From Amyelois transitella (lineage: Eukaryota; Arthropoda; Insecta; Lepidoptera; Pyralidae): a stretch of DNA of 64,000 nt. This document shows positions 20,092 through 35,000 of this stretch, piece after piece (positions within the stretch are counted from its first letter, which is position 1; every line of letters begins with the position of its first letter). The position numbers and the translations under genes were made by a program. The DNA is taken from positions 1,736,001 to 1,800,000 of the forward strand of contig NC_083513.1 in NCBI RefSeq assembly GCF_032362555.1, written 5' to 3'. Below the pieces are notes generated by a model. The model was not told where the DNA came from, ran no database searches, and saw only the letters and a program-made list of their open reading frames with translations.

Positions 20092-23000
20092 GTACGCGTC
20101 GCGCATGCGCCCCGAGCGCATCGATACCGGCTCCGCGCGCGTCCGCCGCCGGCACGACCAGCGCGTTATGCAACCGCCCGGCGCCGCCCTGATCGATACC
20201 GCCTCCGCCACGCGCCCGCCTCCCGCCGGCACGGTCTAGATCCTCCTTGGCACCTTCTGACGTGCTAAGTCCCGCACGACGCGGTTCCGAGTCAGCGATG
20301 ATGGTGCCGACCGGAACCGGATGCACATTCATTATATTTAAGTAGGAACTGCCGGCTGCGTCGTTGATTTTGCCGTAGCTATGAAGAGTGGTGTCGTGAG
20401 TGCTACGGATCATATCATACCAGAGGTTCTAGATCAGCTGAAGGTCTGCCGGGATGATGGCAAACGAGTGGACATAGATCAATCATCGATATGCTCTAAT
20501 ATCGATCTGTTTTGTAAGAGGTTTTGGGAGGCGCGGGCGCGGGGCGGGGCTCTCGCGTCCCCTGGCGGTATCTTATCTGTAAACTTTGTGTTAAGTACGT
20601 GGTTCAGTAGCCAGCTTTTCCATGGTATGAGCCACGATCAAAGGTCTACTCATGAAAACTCCGCCCATCTCTATCGAGAGGACATCTTGTTTTTGCGCAG
20701 TTTGAGTTTGTTTTCATCTCGACTTCGCCCAACATTATCGATGTTTCTAATTCGACCGACCGACAAGGTATTCTGATTAGATTTCTTGTACAGTATCGTC
20801 GAAGCAGATAATGGAATAAATTTATTGATTGATTTTTATGCAAATTTTCCATACTTATACGCACTAATGCTTATTCATAATACTTACACGCATTTTTACA
20901 ACTGATTTGCGGAACGCAGAATATCTAAACTGAATTCCGAGCATCTTGTTTCATGAAATTTGAATATTGTTTTACCATGTTTAAATAGTTAACAGTAACA
21001 TATAATATGGTTTTGATCGAAGAACATCACAAACAGTAAAAAGTACCTTCACCATTAGTATAAGGTAGGTACTTACTGGTATAGCCGAAAGTAATTAACT
21101 CTTTACGAATAAAAACAAATTTAATTTCAAAATTTTTAGAATAAGATGAAGCCACAAAGATGCAGGTGATCAGTTTGAAGCTAAACCAAGTTAACATATA
21201 AATTAACATGTTAAAAAAGAAACGCCTGTCATTTTTGTGTCGTGGTTCGAAAGATTTAAACTAAGCTTATTAAATATCCATAGAATATGGTAAACAATAT
21301 TCTCATATCTTACCAAGAATCAATCCTTTATGACTTCAAAATTTACTCATGTAAATTGTTTATAACATTCCAAATGCAAATAAATGCGCTTTGGAATCGG
21401 TAATAGTTATAATTAGATTTAAGTGATGTGACGTCAATAAGTGATACCTTGTATCCAATTTTGAAAATAAATTCTATTCCTAAAAAATAAAAAGTTTAAT
21501 ATTTGCAGAATTTTCAGATTTAAACTAAAAAGTTAAAGTTTCAAAAATAACTGAGTTAGTTTTCCTTACTCATGAGCGTAAATTGATTAAGCCGTGGTTC
21601 ACAACATCAAACGTTTAGTTACCATTCAGATGAAATTATTTTCCATTGTCTTGTTATCCATTACAGTTTCCAGCTCCCGCGCGACGTCGTTTTTATCGCG
21701 CGAAAAAATATCGTTGTCTCGTTTCTCGTCAATAATAAAAAACGAGACAGCGATAGTCTTTCGCACGATTATAACGGCGTCGCGTGTACCTTTGTCGGGT
21801 CTGAACAGGTAAACGTACATACAAATATGTAAAGTCACGCCTCTATTCCGGAGTGTTAGGCAGCGACCACATCTTTCCCCTTACCACGATCCCTGCATAC
21901 TTTTCTCGCTTCATTAACACCATATTCATCACTTTTTCTTGCAAGCTAAAAAGGTTTAAGGTATTCTTGACCTTTTTGCTTGAAATTTGTATTTCTCATT
22001 TTTTATTCAGACTAAATGAAAAAAAATCTGGATTTTTTTATTCTCGATTACTCGATTTTACAAACAAAGATTAGGTAATGGTTTGGTCGTCCAATTATAT
22101 TTCCCAACGACAAGCTCAAATGGCAAAGTTATTTCAAACATTACGCGTAATTCTATTTTCTATATCGGTTCAAATTTATATAATACTTGAAGATAATAAT
22201 ACTTGAAAAAAAAAGCTTTTCCTTGTGTTATCGAATCCTAAAGGAAATAATTAAACAGCACTTATTTTATTTTGTAACATGATTTAGATGCAAAATTTTA
22301 AATTCGTGCCATCCCGGCACCAATAGAAAAAGAACAGAACCACACCAACTCTCTCCCATGGATGCAGTAAATGGCGACTAAGGGATAGCCTATCCCTATA
22401 TATAATTGGGATACTTCTTTACGGCGTTGGGCTAACAACCTGTCACTATTTGAATCTCAATTCTATCCTTTTGCCAAGCAATTAAACGTGGCCTTTCAAT
22501 CTTTTGTTGACTGTTGGTTCTGTCTACCACGCAGTGGACATAGACGTAATTATATGTTATGTTTTTAATTCGTTCTGAACATGTATTTAACTTATTTGAT
22601 CATACCTATATACTTAAAGCTTAAAAGATAACAATATTAAGCTCATTCCCTTAACAGGCTTGTGTGACCCGCACAGAACTGTCACATAGTATTAGCTCAT
22701 TAATTTCATACTTTCAAAACTAGTTTCTTTGCTACGAACGTGCGTAGCTCACGTAGACCCCCGTAGCGAGGTCTCTACGAGCACGTAGCTCGCCTACGAA
22801 GCTCTACGACTCGTAGCACTGTCAAATTCTTAAATGCACAATACAATTTTGAATTGTTACCAGTTAAATTTAACTTGATTTTTTTTATTTCTTTTACACC
22901 CATCATACTGTCTTTTTAATTAGTTATGCCCGCAACTTCGTTTGCGCGCGGTTTGAAATAAGTTTTTAAATAAATAAATTAAATATATTACACAGGAAAG

Positions 23001-26000
23001 ATTACACAGACTGAGTTAGCCTCGAAGTAAGTTCTCGAAGAGACTTGTGTTACGAGATTCATACTCAATTGACTTACTTTTGTTTATATAAAAAAATAGA
23101 GAGAGCGCATAGACAAAAGACTAAAAAGCCATAATGTTACGTTATAATCTTTTTCTCATCGCATTTCTGGTGGCATTGTCAACTGTTAAGTTCAAAGTAT
23201 ATAAAAGTTCGTTAAATGCAGATTAAGCTCACTCTGTACGCTCATGTTCTTTATACAAAAATGTAATTTCGCTGTATATTACAATTTTCTTTCTTTATTT
23301 CATAAAGATAGAGAAATCCCAACAAACATTACAAATGCGAAAGGTAGTTTATTTGTTGTCTCTTCACGCGTTATCTGCTAAACCAATCTTCTTGAAAATT
23401 TGCCTAGGTATATATAATTAAAAGTCGCTGTCCAAGGACATAGGGTACTTTTCATCCCGGTAAAACGAAAATTTCCGTGGGATTTGCAAAAGACCTGTAT
23501 TCTTTTGGAGGTGATGCTAAATTCGTCCGGGTGAAGCTGCAGGTAAAAGTTAGTCATATATATACTTTTAAGTCTAGACTTTTAGATATCTAGATATCTA
23601 TGACCAAGCCTTTTTCATGGGGGCCTTACCTGAGACAATAAAAATAGTATGTTTCAACTTTAAGTTATACAGCTGAACATGGCCTAAAAGGCTTTGCGAG
23701 ATGTACCTTAACTCTAATAAACTTAGGTTTCTTCTTATAGGCAATGGGCTAGCAACCTGTCACTATTTGAATCGCAATTCCATCATTTATCCATACAGCT
23801 GAACGTGTCCCGTTCAGTATTTTCAAAACTGTTGCCTCTGTCTACCTCGCAAAGGATATAAACATTATCATATTTATGTGTAAACTTTCGCATTTTCCCA
23901 TTTTCCGTCTTGTTTAATTTCCAAAGCTCTGCCCACCCCGGACGAGAAAAGACATCGCTAACAATACGATAAAGCTCCAACTCAATGAAAGCTCGATGAA
24001 AGCTATTCAATAAACGAGTGTGCATCGTCGTTCTCACACGCGGGGCGCCATTCATGCATTGACACTATCTGGACAAGTACCAACAATGTGCAGACTATAG
24101 ACAATGAGCCATAGACAAAGACTTCCGACCGTCCGACCACCCGACGCGGTGGGAAGACCATTGTGTAAGATAAGGGAGTGTGGAAAACGGGTAACTTTGT
24201 TACGCCTTCTGTTTCTTTCATTTTCATATATTTATGAATTGGCATATTATATTGATTGGAAAGGTGAGAGTGGGAAGGCTTTTTATATGATCTCGACGGT
24301 TTCTGTTTACTTTATTTGCTTGCATGAAGAGAATAATGAATGTGGATGAAGCGAGAGAGATCGTGACATGTGGAAAAATGTAGTCTCCGCATACCCTCCG
24401 CTATGATTTTGTGTATGTACGAATTGACACGGTTATTCAGATATAGATAGAGCCTTGGTTGGAAAATGTAGGGTTACTTTAGGTATTTTTTGTAAATGTT
24501 ACAGCCTAATAACAAAACCTTTCTTAGTTCTTTATTGTTAGTATGACTAATATTTATTATTTATAAAATATTGAAAATTTAGAAATCATCTCATCAATCT
24601 TAATTAAACAAAATTTTGGGCAATAGGTATCGAGGCAAATAATAATACATGTAATAAATTTGATACAGCAGAAAATAACTTTTATAGTAAACTAGCCATC
24701 ATGGGTAGCATTTATCTTCCTCTTGAATTACTTGATTTATAAAAAAACTGCATCAAAATCTGTGTAGTAGTTTTAAAGAAAGAAGCAAACATACATAAAT
24801 ACAGACTTAGGGACAGATGCGGAAAGCTACTTTGATTTATACTATGTTGTGATGAAATGTGCAGAGACAACGATTTGTTAGGTTTCTAATTTTTCTCGAT
24901 TTGTTAGACTTTAGTTTAACGAACTTTATTTCTCAAAAAAACTTTTTTTAATATAAATATATACTGAAATAGTAATAATATACATCGACTTAACCCATCT
25001 ATTAGCAAGAAACAGTTACCGATTTCAGTATGTAAAATTTGCGGCTCTGAAACTTTTGAGTTTCATCATTCAGACGTATCAAATTCTTGCGTCCAAATGG
25101 TGCACAGCAGTGGGAGACAATATACCTAGCGCAAACAATAGCATTTCCGACGCTGTTGGAACTGGAACGAGCATTGTCTGCCAGATAAGGGCGCAGTGTG
25201 TGAGAACGGCTGACTTTGTTCTTGACTGCACGTTCACTTGACAGATACATACATATATATAATCACGTCAATATCCCTGGCGGGGTAGACAGAGCCAACA
25301 GTCTTGAAAAGATAGGCCACGGTCAGCTGTAACTATAGGCTTTAAGATACAATTGACATTCAAATAGTGACAGTGATAGCCCATCGCCTGAAAAAAGAAT
25401 CCCAAGTTTGTAAGACTACCCTCTTTTACGACATTCATGGGAGAGAGATGGAGGGGTCCTATTCTTTTTTCTATTGATGCCGGGAACCATACGGCACTGC
25501 TATTGGTGCCGGGAACTAGACAGATAACTGAATATTCTACACGCATCTCTCTTCCCCGATACATTTAACTTGGGGATTGTCAAGGCAAGAGTGCATAGGC
25601 CACCACCACCACCACCACCTTAGGCCTCATCTTGCTTACCACCAGACAGAGGTTTAGCGCACTCAAATGTATTATGAATAAAATGTATCTGAGGAAAATA
25701 TGCTTCAAATAAATAAATAAATTTATTGCTACAATCATTAAAATTGCAAGGAGTATTGTCTACCAGATAAAAGCGCAGTGTGTGAGAACAGGATAGACAC
25801 CACAATAGGACCACCCCATCTCGTTCCCATGGATGTAGTTAAAGGCGACTAAGGGATAGGCTTATAAACTTGGAAATTTTCTTTTAGGCGACGGGTTAGC
25901 AACCTGCCACTATTTGAATCTTAATTCTATCATTACGCCAAATAGCGCAATGTGGCTTATCAGTCTTTTCAAGACTGTTGGCTTCGTTTACCCCGCAAGG

Positions 26001-29000
26001 GATATAGACGTGATTATATGTATGATATTATAGATTTTAAATAGTCTACCAGATAATGACGCAGTGTGTGAGAATAGCTGACTTTATTGTTGCCTGCACG
26101 TTCACTTGGCAGATAGCTGAGCCATTTATTTTACATACAAACAGATAATCACGTCTATGTCACTTGCGGGGTAGACAGAACCAAGTCTTGACAGGACTAA
26201 AAAGACCACGTTCAGCTGTATACTATGTATTGAAATTCAAATTTTTACTATATGTGGAAAATTTACTTTTGCGATTTTGACGAAAGATATAGAATGGACA
26301 TTAAGGTAATTCCTGGAAATTCACACTTTATCGAAGAAGTAAGGACAAGATTCTAGTTAAATAAATATAGAAAACATTTTCTTTGTCAGTTGCAATGTTA
26401 AAGACCCGAAAAAACCTGGTAAGAACTTGATGTAACATAAAAATAAGGTCGCGCTTTGATCCCTTGACTGGCTTTTACGTGCCCACGTCACTCGTGTCCG
26501 AAGGGCCCGCCCCCGCAATTTAATGGCGTAAATGCTGTTATGTTCGGCTTGTGACGTCGTCAATTCGAATAAAAATAATTGATTCTTATTGCCCAATGTC
26601 GTAATACATTTTTCAATTTCATCATCCAGCTAAATATGGCGTATAAGTTTTGTGATTAATGACTCTGTCTACCCCATGAGAGACGAAAATATGACGTGTG
26701 TGCTGTTGTGTAACTAACAATGGTACCCACACATTTTTATCCGAAACGGTCTTGTCACAGTTGTTTATATTATCCTACCATCTCATTCTTGATTTTACTC
26801 TTCATCCAAGTTACATTCATCTTTACTAATATTATAAAGCTGAAGAGTTTGTTTGTTTGAACGCGCTAATCTCAGGAACTACTGGTTCGAATTTGTATCG
26901 CAATCAAGTGAATAATTTTCCCCGTTTTTTTTCACAATTTTCATTATTTCTTCGCTCCTAATAGTTGCAGCGTGATATTATATAGCCTAAAGCTTTCCTC
27001 GATACATACATACATATAGTCACGTCTATATCTCTTTCGGGGTAGTTTATAAGCCTATCCCTTAATCGCCTTTAACGATATCCAAGGGAAAGAGAAGAGG
27101 TCCTATTCTTTTTTATTAATGGTGCCGGGAACCACACTTCGCAATCAATTGTTTCGTCTGTACCTTATCTGTCAGCAACGGAAAATTTTCTATATAAATT
27201 GACGTAGTAGTACGAAGCAGATATACAAGGAGAGTGTGGAGGGAAAGGTCGGAGTGGCAAGACCTAGACGAACGTATCTTGATCAAATTAAGGACGTCTT
27301 GGTAAAGGGTCAGGTCAAAAGTACCCGAAACCGCCGAGCTTGCATGAAGAGAGTTATGAATGTGGATGAAGCGAAGGAAGTATGCAGAGATCGTGGCAAG
27401 TGGAAAGAGGTAGTCTCTGCCTACCCCTCCGGGAAAGAGGTGTGATTTTATGTATGTATGTGTGTATATTGACGTAGTTACGTGAGATTCCACCTTCCCC
27501 ACGGTCCGTAGGTGTCGGTACCCACCGAAGTCAGCCGGTGGGTGCCCAGCTTTTGTTTCGTTAACATCGATACGCGGACTGACACGTTTATTTCCGTACA
27601 TACATATAGTCACGTCTATATCCCTTGCGGGGTAGACAAAGCCAACAGTCTTGAAAAGACTGATAGGCCACGTTCAGGTTCTTGGCTTGATGATAGAATT
27701 GAGATTCAAATAGTGACAGGTCGCTAGTCCATCGCCATAAAAGAAGAATCCCAAGTATATAAGCCTATCCCTTAATCGCCTTTTACGACATCCATGGGAA
27801 AGAGAAGAGGAGTGGTCCTATTCTTTTTTATTAATGGTGCCGGGAACTTCGCAATCAATTGTTTCGTCTGTACCTTATCTGTCAGCAACGGAAAATTTTC
27901 TATATATATATATATGTATATATTGACGTAGTTACGTGAGGTTCTACCTTCCCCACGGTCCGTAGGTGTCGGCACCCACCGAAGTCAGCCGGTGGGTGCC
28001 CACCTTTTGTTTCGTTAACATCGATACGCGGACTGACACGTTTATTTCCGTACATAAACAGATAAATAAATACCTACGTAATTATACAGCGGCTATTTTC
28101 CTTTTGGTAAATAATTCACGAAGTCCCCATTGTATGCCCGAATGCTTGTAACACGTGTATTTTTGTATATTAACTATTAGCTGTGCCCGCGGCTTCGTTC
28201 GCGTGGAATAGTTATTTTGGGCATCATTGAAGCCTTTAAGGATGAATAATTTTTTCCCGATTTTTACACATATACCATTATTTCTTATAGTTGCAGCGTG
28301 ATGATATATAAAAAAGATGTATAAAGCCTTCTTCGATAAATGGTCTATACAACGCAATTTTAATACGCATAATTTTTCAATTCGAACCAGTAGTTCCTGA
28401 GATTAGCACGTTCAAACAAACTCTTCAGCTTTATAATATTAGTATAGATTTATTACTTAGTTGCCCATTGATTTCTTGAATGCCGTGTGGTTTCCGACAC
28501 TTTAGAATATGACCACTCCGTGTATTTCCCATGGATGTACTAAAACGCCGCTCAGTCTTATAAATTTGGGATTAAATCTCTTTCATCTCCTCATCACCTT
28601 GTCTCTGTCTACCCCGTAAGGGATAAAAACGTAATTATATGTACTATGTTTGTATGTATAACTCAACCTAATGGAAATATTGTGAAATGGGTGTTTCTTT
28701 TACGACTCAAATGCAGGTGATTAAACATGTATGATACGATGAATTGCCAACAAAACTAAGTACATGCTCGTAACATAATTATCTAATGGCATTTGGTTGT
28801 GTCATTGCCCTAGATAATTCTAGGGTACCTAAGTAGTCTGATAAAATATTTACAAAGGTGAAAGTTTTTAATGGGACATACAAATAAGTAACTTTCTTTG
28901 TCTTGTTATCGACATATGTATCTATATTTATCATTAAATACTCAAATTCAGTTGATTTTTATATTATATTCACAAAAGCACAGTATTTCAGATTTATTTT

Positions 29001-32000
29001 TATAATGCTTAATTTAGAAAACTACTGTTCAGGCTCAGCTATTTTATATACGGTTAAACAATTTCAACAAAGAGCCAATAAGTAGACACTCCAACCCAAG
29101 CCGCGTTGTAACTAAACCCAAAATCTATTTTAAGCACCGTTTTAACTAACTTCCCAAAATAGAATGCGCTCGAACATTTACAAACCTTCAGATTTCGTGC
29201 GGCTTTTTCATTCTAAAAATAGGACTCCTTGCACTTGCAAAAAATATGTGGTAGGCCATCCGGGGCTACGCCCGCCGTATGTAGGCCAGCTCTGACGTCA
29301 CACGGTGGTGACCCAGTTCAGCTGCCATTGAGAGACCCACGTCAATGGTACCCCCTCCCCTCTGTGCCCCCCCGCAGCACGGTTGCAACTCGCCCGCCGC
29401 CGCTGAAAATGCTCACGAAATCTAACACAATTTGTGATAAAAATTGTTTACGAAATATATGATTTAGGCGTTAGAAGTGTTTGTTGGCGATGGTGAAATA
29501 AGCACGTTTGGGAACTAATTGGGTTGGGCGGTGACCCTTACATGTTTCCCAAAAGTAGGTCATTACAATGTATGTAATTACTTGGTTAGAAACCTGACAA
29601 ATTTATTTATTGATCATCTATTTTCTTAAGGATGTTTGTGTTGCATGTACTGAGAAAACCTAGATATAAAATAGTAGACCCAGGCTCTGAAACGTTGCTT
29701 TTGCAACTCCTTTTGCAAAGCTTTTTGTCAATGAAGGCTTATGTTTGACCTGCATGCATTAAACTTTGTTAGGTATAAAGCTTTCATTCAAACCTTGCAT
29801 CGTTGCAGCTATTTTCTTACAAAGGTCTAAAAATATTGTATTTAATTTAATAGACATTCACTATGTTGGAACTTTCTATATAAAAAGGTATCGTAACACA
29901 TGTTTAGATGTAGTCTACGCCTACCTCCAGCAAAGAGGCGTTATTAATGCAACTATGTAAATAAACGATTCAAAAATGCCTTCTTAACTATTCTTGCTTC
30001 GTGAACTAAACTATTCTTAGCAATTGTCAAGTAAGAATACAAGCAGAAGAGTTAAGTGGCATCTTTTGTTTTAAAGCAATGCATTGCCGAGACAATAGAG
30101 GCAGAGTGTAGGAGAAGTGCAACAAATTCAGCAATGCACGACAAAGGGACTATTGTAACGCGGACCAGGAGCGTCGGCGCTTCGCTGCGTATTCAATGAT
30201 TTATGTTACAAAACAATGTAAGGATAGAAGTGTAACGGGGTATTCATGTTAAAGAGTTTACGCTATAATTGATATCTACATATATAAAACTCTTCCGTTA
30301 CTGACTGACTGACGGACAACGCACAGCCTAAACCATTGTGTCTAGAGACTTATTCTAGGGGTGCCCTATGAGGCTGTCCCAAAATTGATGATTGATTATT
30401 TGAAGCCAAACAGCTGAACGTGGTCTATTAGTCTTTTCAAGACGCGAGGGATATAGATTTTATTATATGTATGTCATTTTAACACCAAATAAACGTTATG
30501 TCTTTCTTTCTTTTCTAAGATTTGAAGGATATTATTCTCTTCCCTCGATATTTTGTGTTTACTGAGTCAATCTACATACCCGTTGCCGGCTTTCTCTGGG
30601 TTTGAATTATAAAAGCCGTGCCTTTGTATGTGATGACATCCGACATAGCAACTTGTTTATTTAACAAAGTTCGCTCGCAGCTTCCCCGCGTTAACTGAAA
30701 TTAAGCTTTTCCCGTTCCGACCCATTATTGGGAACTGGCTGTGCCCGCGACTTCGTCCGCGTGGAATAGTTATTTTGGGCATCATTGAAGCCCTCAAGGA
30801 TAAATAATTTTCCCCGTTTTTTTCACATTTTCCATTATTACTTTGCTCCTTATAGTTGCACCGTAGTGTTATATAGCTTAAAGCCTTCCTCGATAAATGG
30901 TCTATTTAACGCAAAATGAATTTTTAGAAAACCAGTAGTTACTGAGTTCAAACTTTAACATTTAATTTAATTTTACTTTAACTATAATTTAAATTTATCT
31001 AATTTAACTTTCAAACACGTTCAAACAAACAAACTCTTCAGCTTTATAATATTAGTATAGATAGACTCTTTTCAATTTCAAAGCAATCCAGCTAAACATG
31101 GTCTTTGAGTCTTGTAACTATTGGTTCTGTCTATCTCGTGAGGGGCAAACACCTGATATTTATTGGCATTTTTTATTGTAGTGAACAATCAAATTCGTTT
31201 ACATATTCGGGGTTGTAATTATTGTATGCCTTATTTGGCAGTGTGCGAGTGCATTGATACTGAATTAAATGCGTGTAAATATCACTTGTACATACATATA
31301 TATGACATATATTTAATGAACAATTGTAGTAGTCGGCTGACTTGAATTGTAGACCTTTCATAAATCTAATCTAACAAAAGATGTCGACGCGCCACCTTCA
31401 CTCCAAAGTGTCGCCTGCAAAGAAAATTCTCATATACCGTTTTTTTTTCTTTTGGAAATGCTGCATAGATCTAAATTTTATAGATTCTAATACTATAATA
31501 TTAAAATCTATAAAATTTAGACTCAATTTTTTTTGCTATTATATTATTTACGGCGGGGTAAATATAATTAACGTTGACGTTAATAAGCGATATACCGTGT
31601 ATTCAATTTGAAAATAAATATAATGCTTTTGTCTTGTCTTTGTGTTAATCTAATGATTCGATTTTGAAAATAAATCCAAAGCGCATGTTTAGAAGAAGCG
31701 GCGGAACAAACTACACTGCAGCATTTTCACCGGACGTCAATTTACAAATATAGATCACTTAAACCTAAATCGTGGACGAATGCACATTGTTTACATTAAA
31801 AAAACAATGTTCCGAGTTTATTTTATATTGTGATAATGATTATCTATTAAATTTTGCAAAATATTAATACGTTTAATAAATAAATAAGTTACTTAGGTAC
31901 AAATTTTATATACAAAACAATAATAAAATCTCTGTAAGAAACATCAAAAATCCCTTCTCAACATTTCCAAAAGGCGTTAAATTATAATTTGGCAATGACG

Positions 32001-35000
32001 CTTTCCATATAGGTCAAACACAGAATTCACAATGACTCTATTTATATCGAGTACTTCTAAAATAACATGTGCGTATTTTTGTGCGTACGGAAATATCGTT
32101 CGTGTATTAGTTGCCCCGACTCCCGTTAACATTGTACGGGATGGCCTACTTGAGGCCGTACAACCTATCGTTAAAAATAACAGTACTCGATAACAGGTTT
32201 CATAACGAACTAGAGGCCGCCCGCGACTTCGTCCGCGTGGAAACATATCATAACTTAACAATCAATCCCGCGGGAACTTCGGGATAAAAAGTTGTCTATA
32301 TGTTATTCCGGGTCTTCAGCTACCAAATTTCAACGTAATCGGTTCAGTAGTTTTTGCGTGAAGGAGAACAAAGAGGGATGCAATATTTTTCTTCATAAAA
32401 TGTTACTGCAGTGTATGTGCACTGAGAAATAAGTGCTGGAATCATTAATAAAATTGTAGCAGTAGTTTATGCTCATAACAGGCATAAGCAAAATTCTCAT
32501 CATTTTTGAGCAGTCTAGCAGAACTACAGCGCGCACTCACGATAAAGAAGGTAGTAACGAGGCGACATCTTCAGACGCTCTAATGAGTGGCTTTGTTGAT
32601 CTGAATGTGACGTCATTAGTGCACAAAACACTGCAGTTCTAAGCAGTACACAGTTTTAATGATAATTATATTTATGTCACATAAGCTTCTGCTAGAGGTT
32701 GCGCTCGCGTGGGAATTTTGAATTAATCTTTCTGAAATCATGTTTACTCATCATGATCCTTTTTGGGTGAGTACATGTTTACCAAAAAAAATAGAACATC
32801 ATCGTATCGTATGTATAGTAGAAGTACCTTTAAAAGAAAGTGGCACACTTTTTATAATTCTAATCTAGTTAAATAGTTCTTATCCTATCTTGATCTATAT
32901 TATGTATGTGTATGTAATTTCGTGTTTATAAGAAACATGGTAATATTTTTTCTGAATGATGATATCATAAAAATAATATAACAAATTGCTATGTAGGTAC
33001 TCCATAATATTCAGTCTGAATTACTTTCCGAATTCATAATTGAATACTCATAAATAACTAAAATTCCATCAGAATACTAACAACGTTCTTTTTTTTTACA
33101 TTTCCCTTTCTCGAGACACCTAGGTACAATTATTTACGCAGATGGTGCCCAGATAAATAAACTTGCTCATTTATTTTAAATAATTGCCATACCGGAAAAT
33201 ATTTTTTTAAATTTCCATGAACTTCAAATGTCCTTACGGGAAAATATACATAAAATCGTAATCGTAACGCCGCGCCACGTGCTGCGAACGGAAATAGACG
33301 AGTACTGCCATATCCGGTAAAAATTGCTATCTATCATCCAAATGTTTATCCTTTTGGAATAAAACACGACACCCAAACTATCCGGGGCACCGAAATGGGT
33401 CATCAAATATATAAAAATCGCACGGTGCCGTCTTTGAAAATGATTATTTTTCAGCACCGAGTGGCGCGGCCTTCGGCGGGGAGGGGGGCGCGGAGGGCGC
33501 GGCGGGAGGTCGGGATTGACGTCACGCACGCCCGCCAATCGCGCTCCTGTTCCACGTTTGAATTTGACTTAGCCACGGGTGGCGCTGCCTGTATCCCCAT
33601 TGGGCTTTGGCTGTATACGTTGATGCCTTCGCATTTTTTTTATTAGTTTAGACTGCAGTGTATTTCATGAAGATAGAGAAAATTTTTTATTTCATGTATC
33701 TTTTCATCATCAGCAAATGCAAAATGCACCGACCATAAAATCTTAGATGCTCCTTTAATCATCTTCTTTTGATGTAAGCGGTAATTAAATACCTCTTTGC
33801 AGAGAATCCCGGGATGTATACATTTTCTTATTACATTTACAGCATTGAGTTAAATCTTGATAACGAAATAGCCTTCTTTGGTCACAGGTCATTAAGTTAC
33901 ACTAGACCCCACAGAGCACATAACGGCCTTATCAAACTCTTCCTTGCTCTGTTATAGATCCCCTCTACAGCTTCACGGCATAAAATCCGGGTACAAAGCA
34001 TTAGAAAGCAATTATATCTAGCTTTATAGTTAGTTTACGATCATCAGACATCAAACGGGATTCGAACCGGAACCTCCCAGTTAATAGGTGACACCTGTTC
34101 TACAAGGTATCTAAACAATGCTAAATACAGATATACCTACGGACGATATACTTGTTGTAGTATTAGGTTTTTCTTTGTAAATCAGTACCTTTTACTCTGA
34201 TCTTGTTCAATTTTACTTATTTTTTCATCTCTTTTCTCTGTTCGGACGGACTTTTTAAGACGCAGTGTAGGCAACCTTTATGTACGCCATAGCAACGGTT
34301 GCCATGGTTTGTTAAGTTAGAAAATAATGCCAATGATTGTATTTAGTGCCGTGTGGCTCCCGGCACCAATACAAAAAAGAATAGGACCACTCCATCTCTT
34401 TCCCATGGATGTCGTAAAAGGCGACTAAGGGATAGGCTTACAAACTTGGGATTCTTTTTTAGGCGATGGGCTAGCAACCTGTCACTAGTTAAATCTCAAT
34501 TCTATCGTTAAGCCAAATAGCTGAACGTGGCCATTCAGTCTTTTCAAGACTGTTGGCTCTGTCTACCCCGCAAGGGATATAGACGTGACCATATGTATGT
34601 ATGTATGTATTGTATTTATTGTCACATATTTTTAATTTGTCTAACAATAACTTTTAAACTGATTATTTCTCTTATATAACTGTTACTTTCAGATTTTTTT
34701 TTTGTGTTTCAGTTACATCATGTTAACATTAAATGTTGTAACTTCTAACTGATGAAATTTTAGGCAAAATATTTGATATTAAAGACAAAATTACATTAGG
34801 ATAATATGTGACCCCAAAAACTTTATTTTACGAAAATTATTTAATACTTGGGGTCTGGGTTCCTATGGGGTTTCCTATTTGAAAATGGCTATTTTGCCAA
34901 AGCAATAAAAATACCCTTTTTCTGATTATTCTCACGATACATCCCTAACTATACTGGTAGGATGCAAACAACACATTTCCTCAACATAGCTCAGAAAATT

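Larger units (their letters stand above)
27133..28056. repeat. Local tandem duplication (family A plus ~225 bp spacer)
   Basis: The spacer (ttcgcaatcaattgtttcgt ... gacacgtttatttccgtaca) occurs at 27133-27600, interrupted by a LINE, and intact at 27842-28056. Each spacer is preceded by a reverse family A copy sharing the phrase ctattcttttttattaatgg. The spacer holds a GC hairpin, perfect in copy two (arms 27971-27981 and 27990-28000, 8 base loop). Confidence 0.85.

Noticed and set aside
19705..20413. Long open frames on both strands around DGK exon 1
   Set aside because: They are arginine/alanine/proline-rich products of CpG-rich DNA; only the frame with the C1 motif from 19962 is supported.
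33224..33646. Open frames across the GC-rich island in intron 1
   Set aside because: Compositional; no conserved peptide on either strand.
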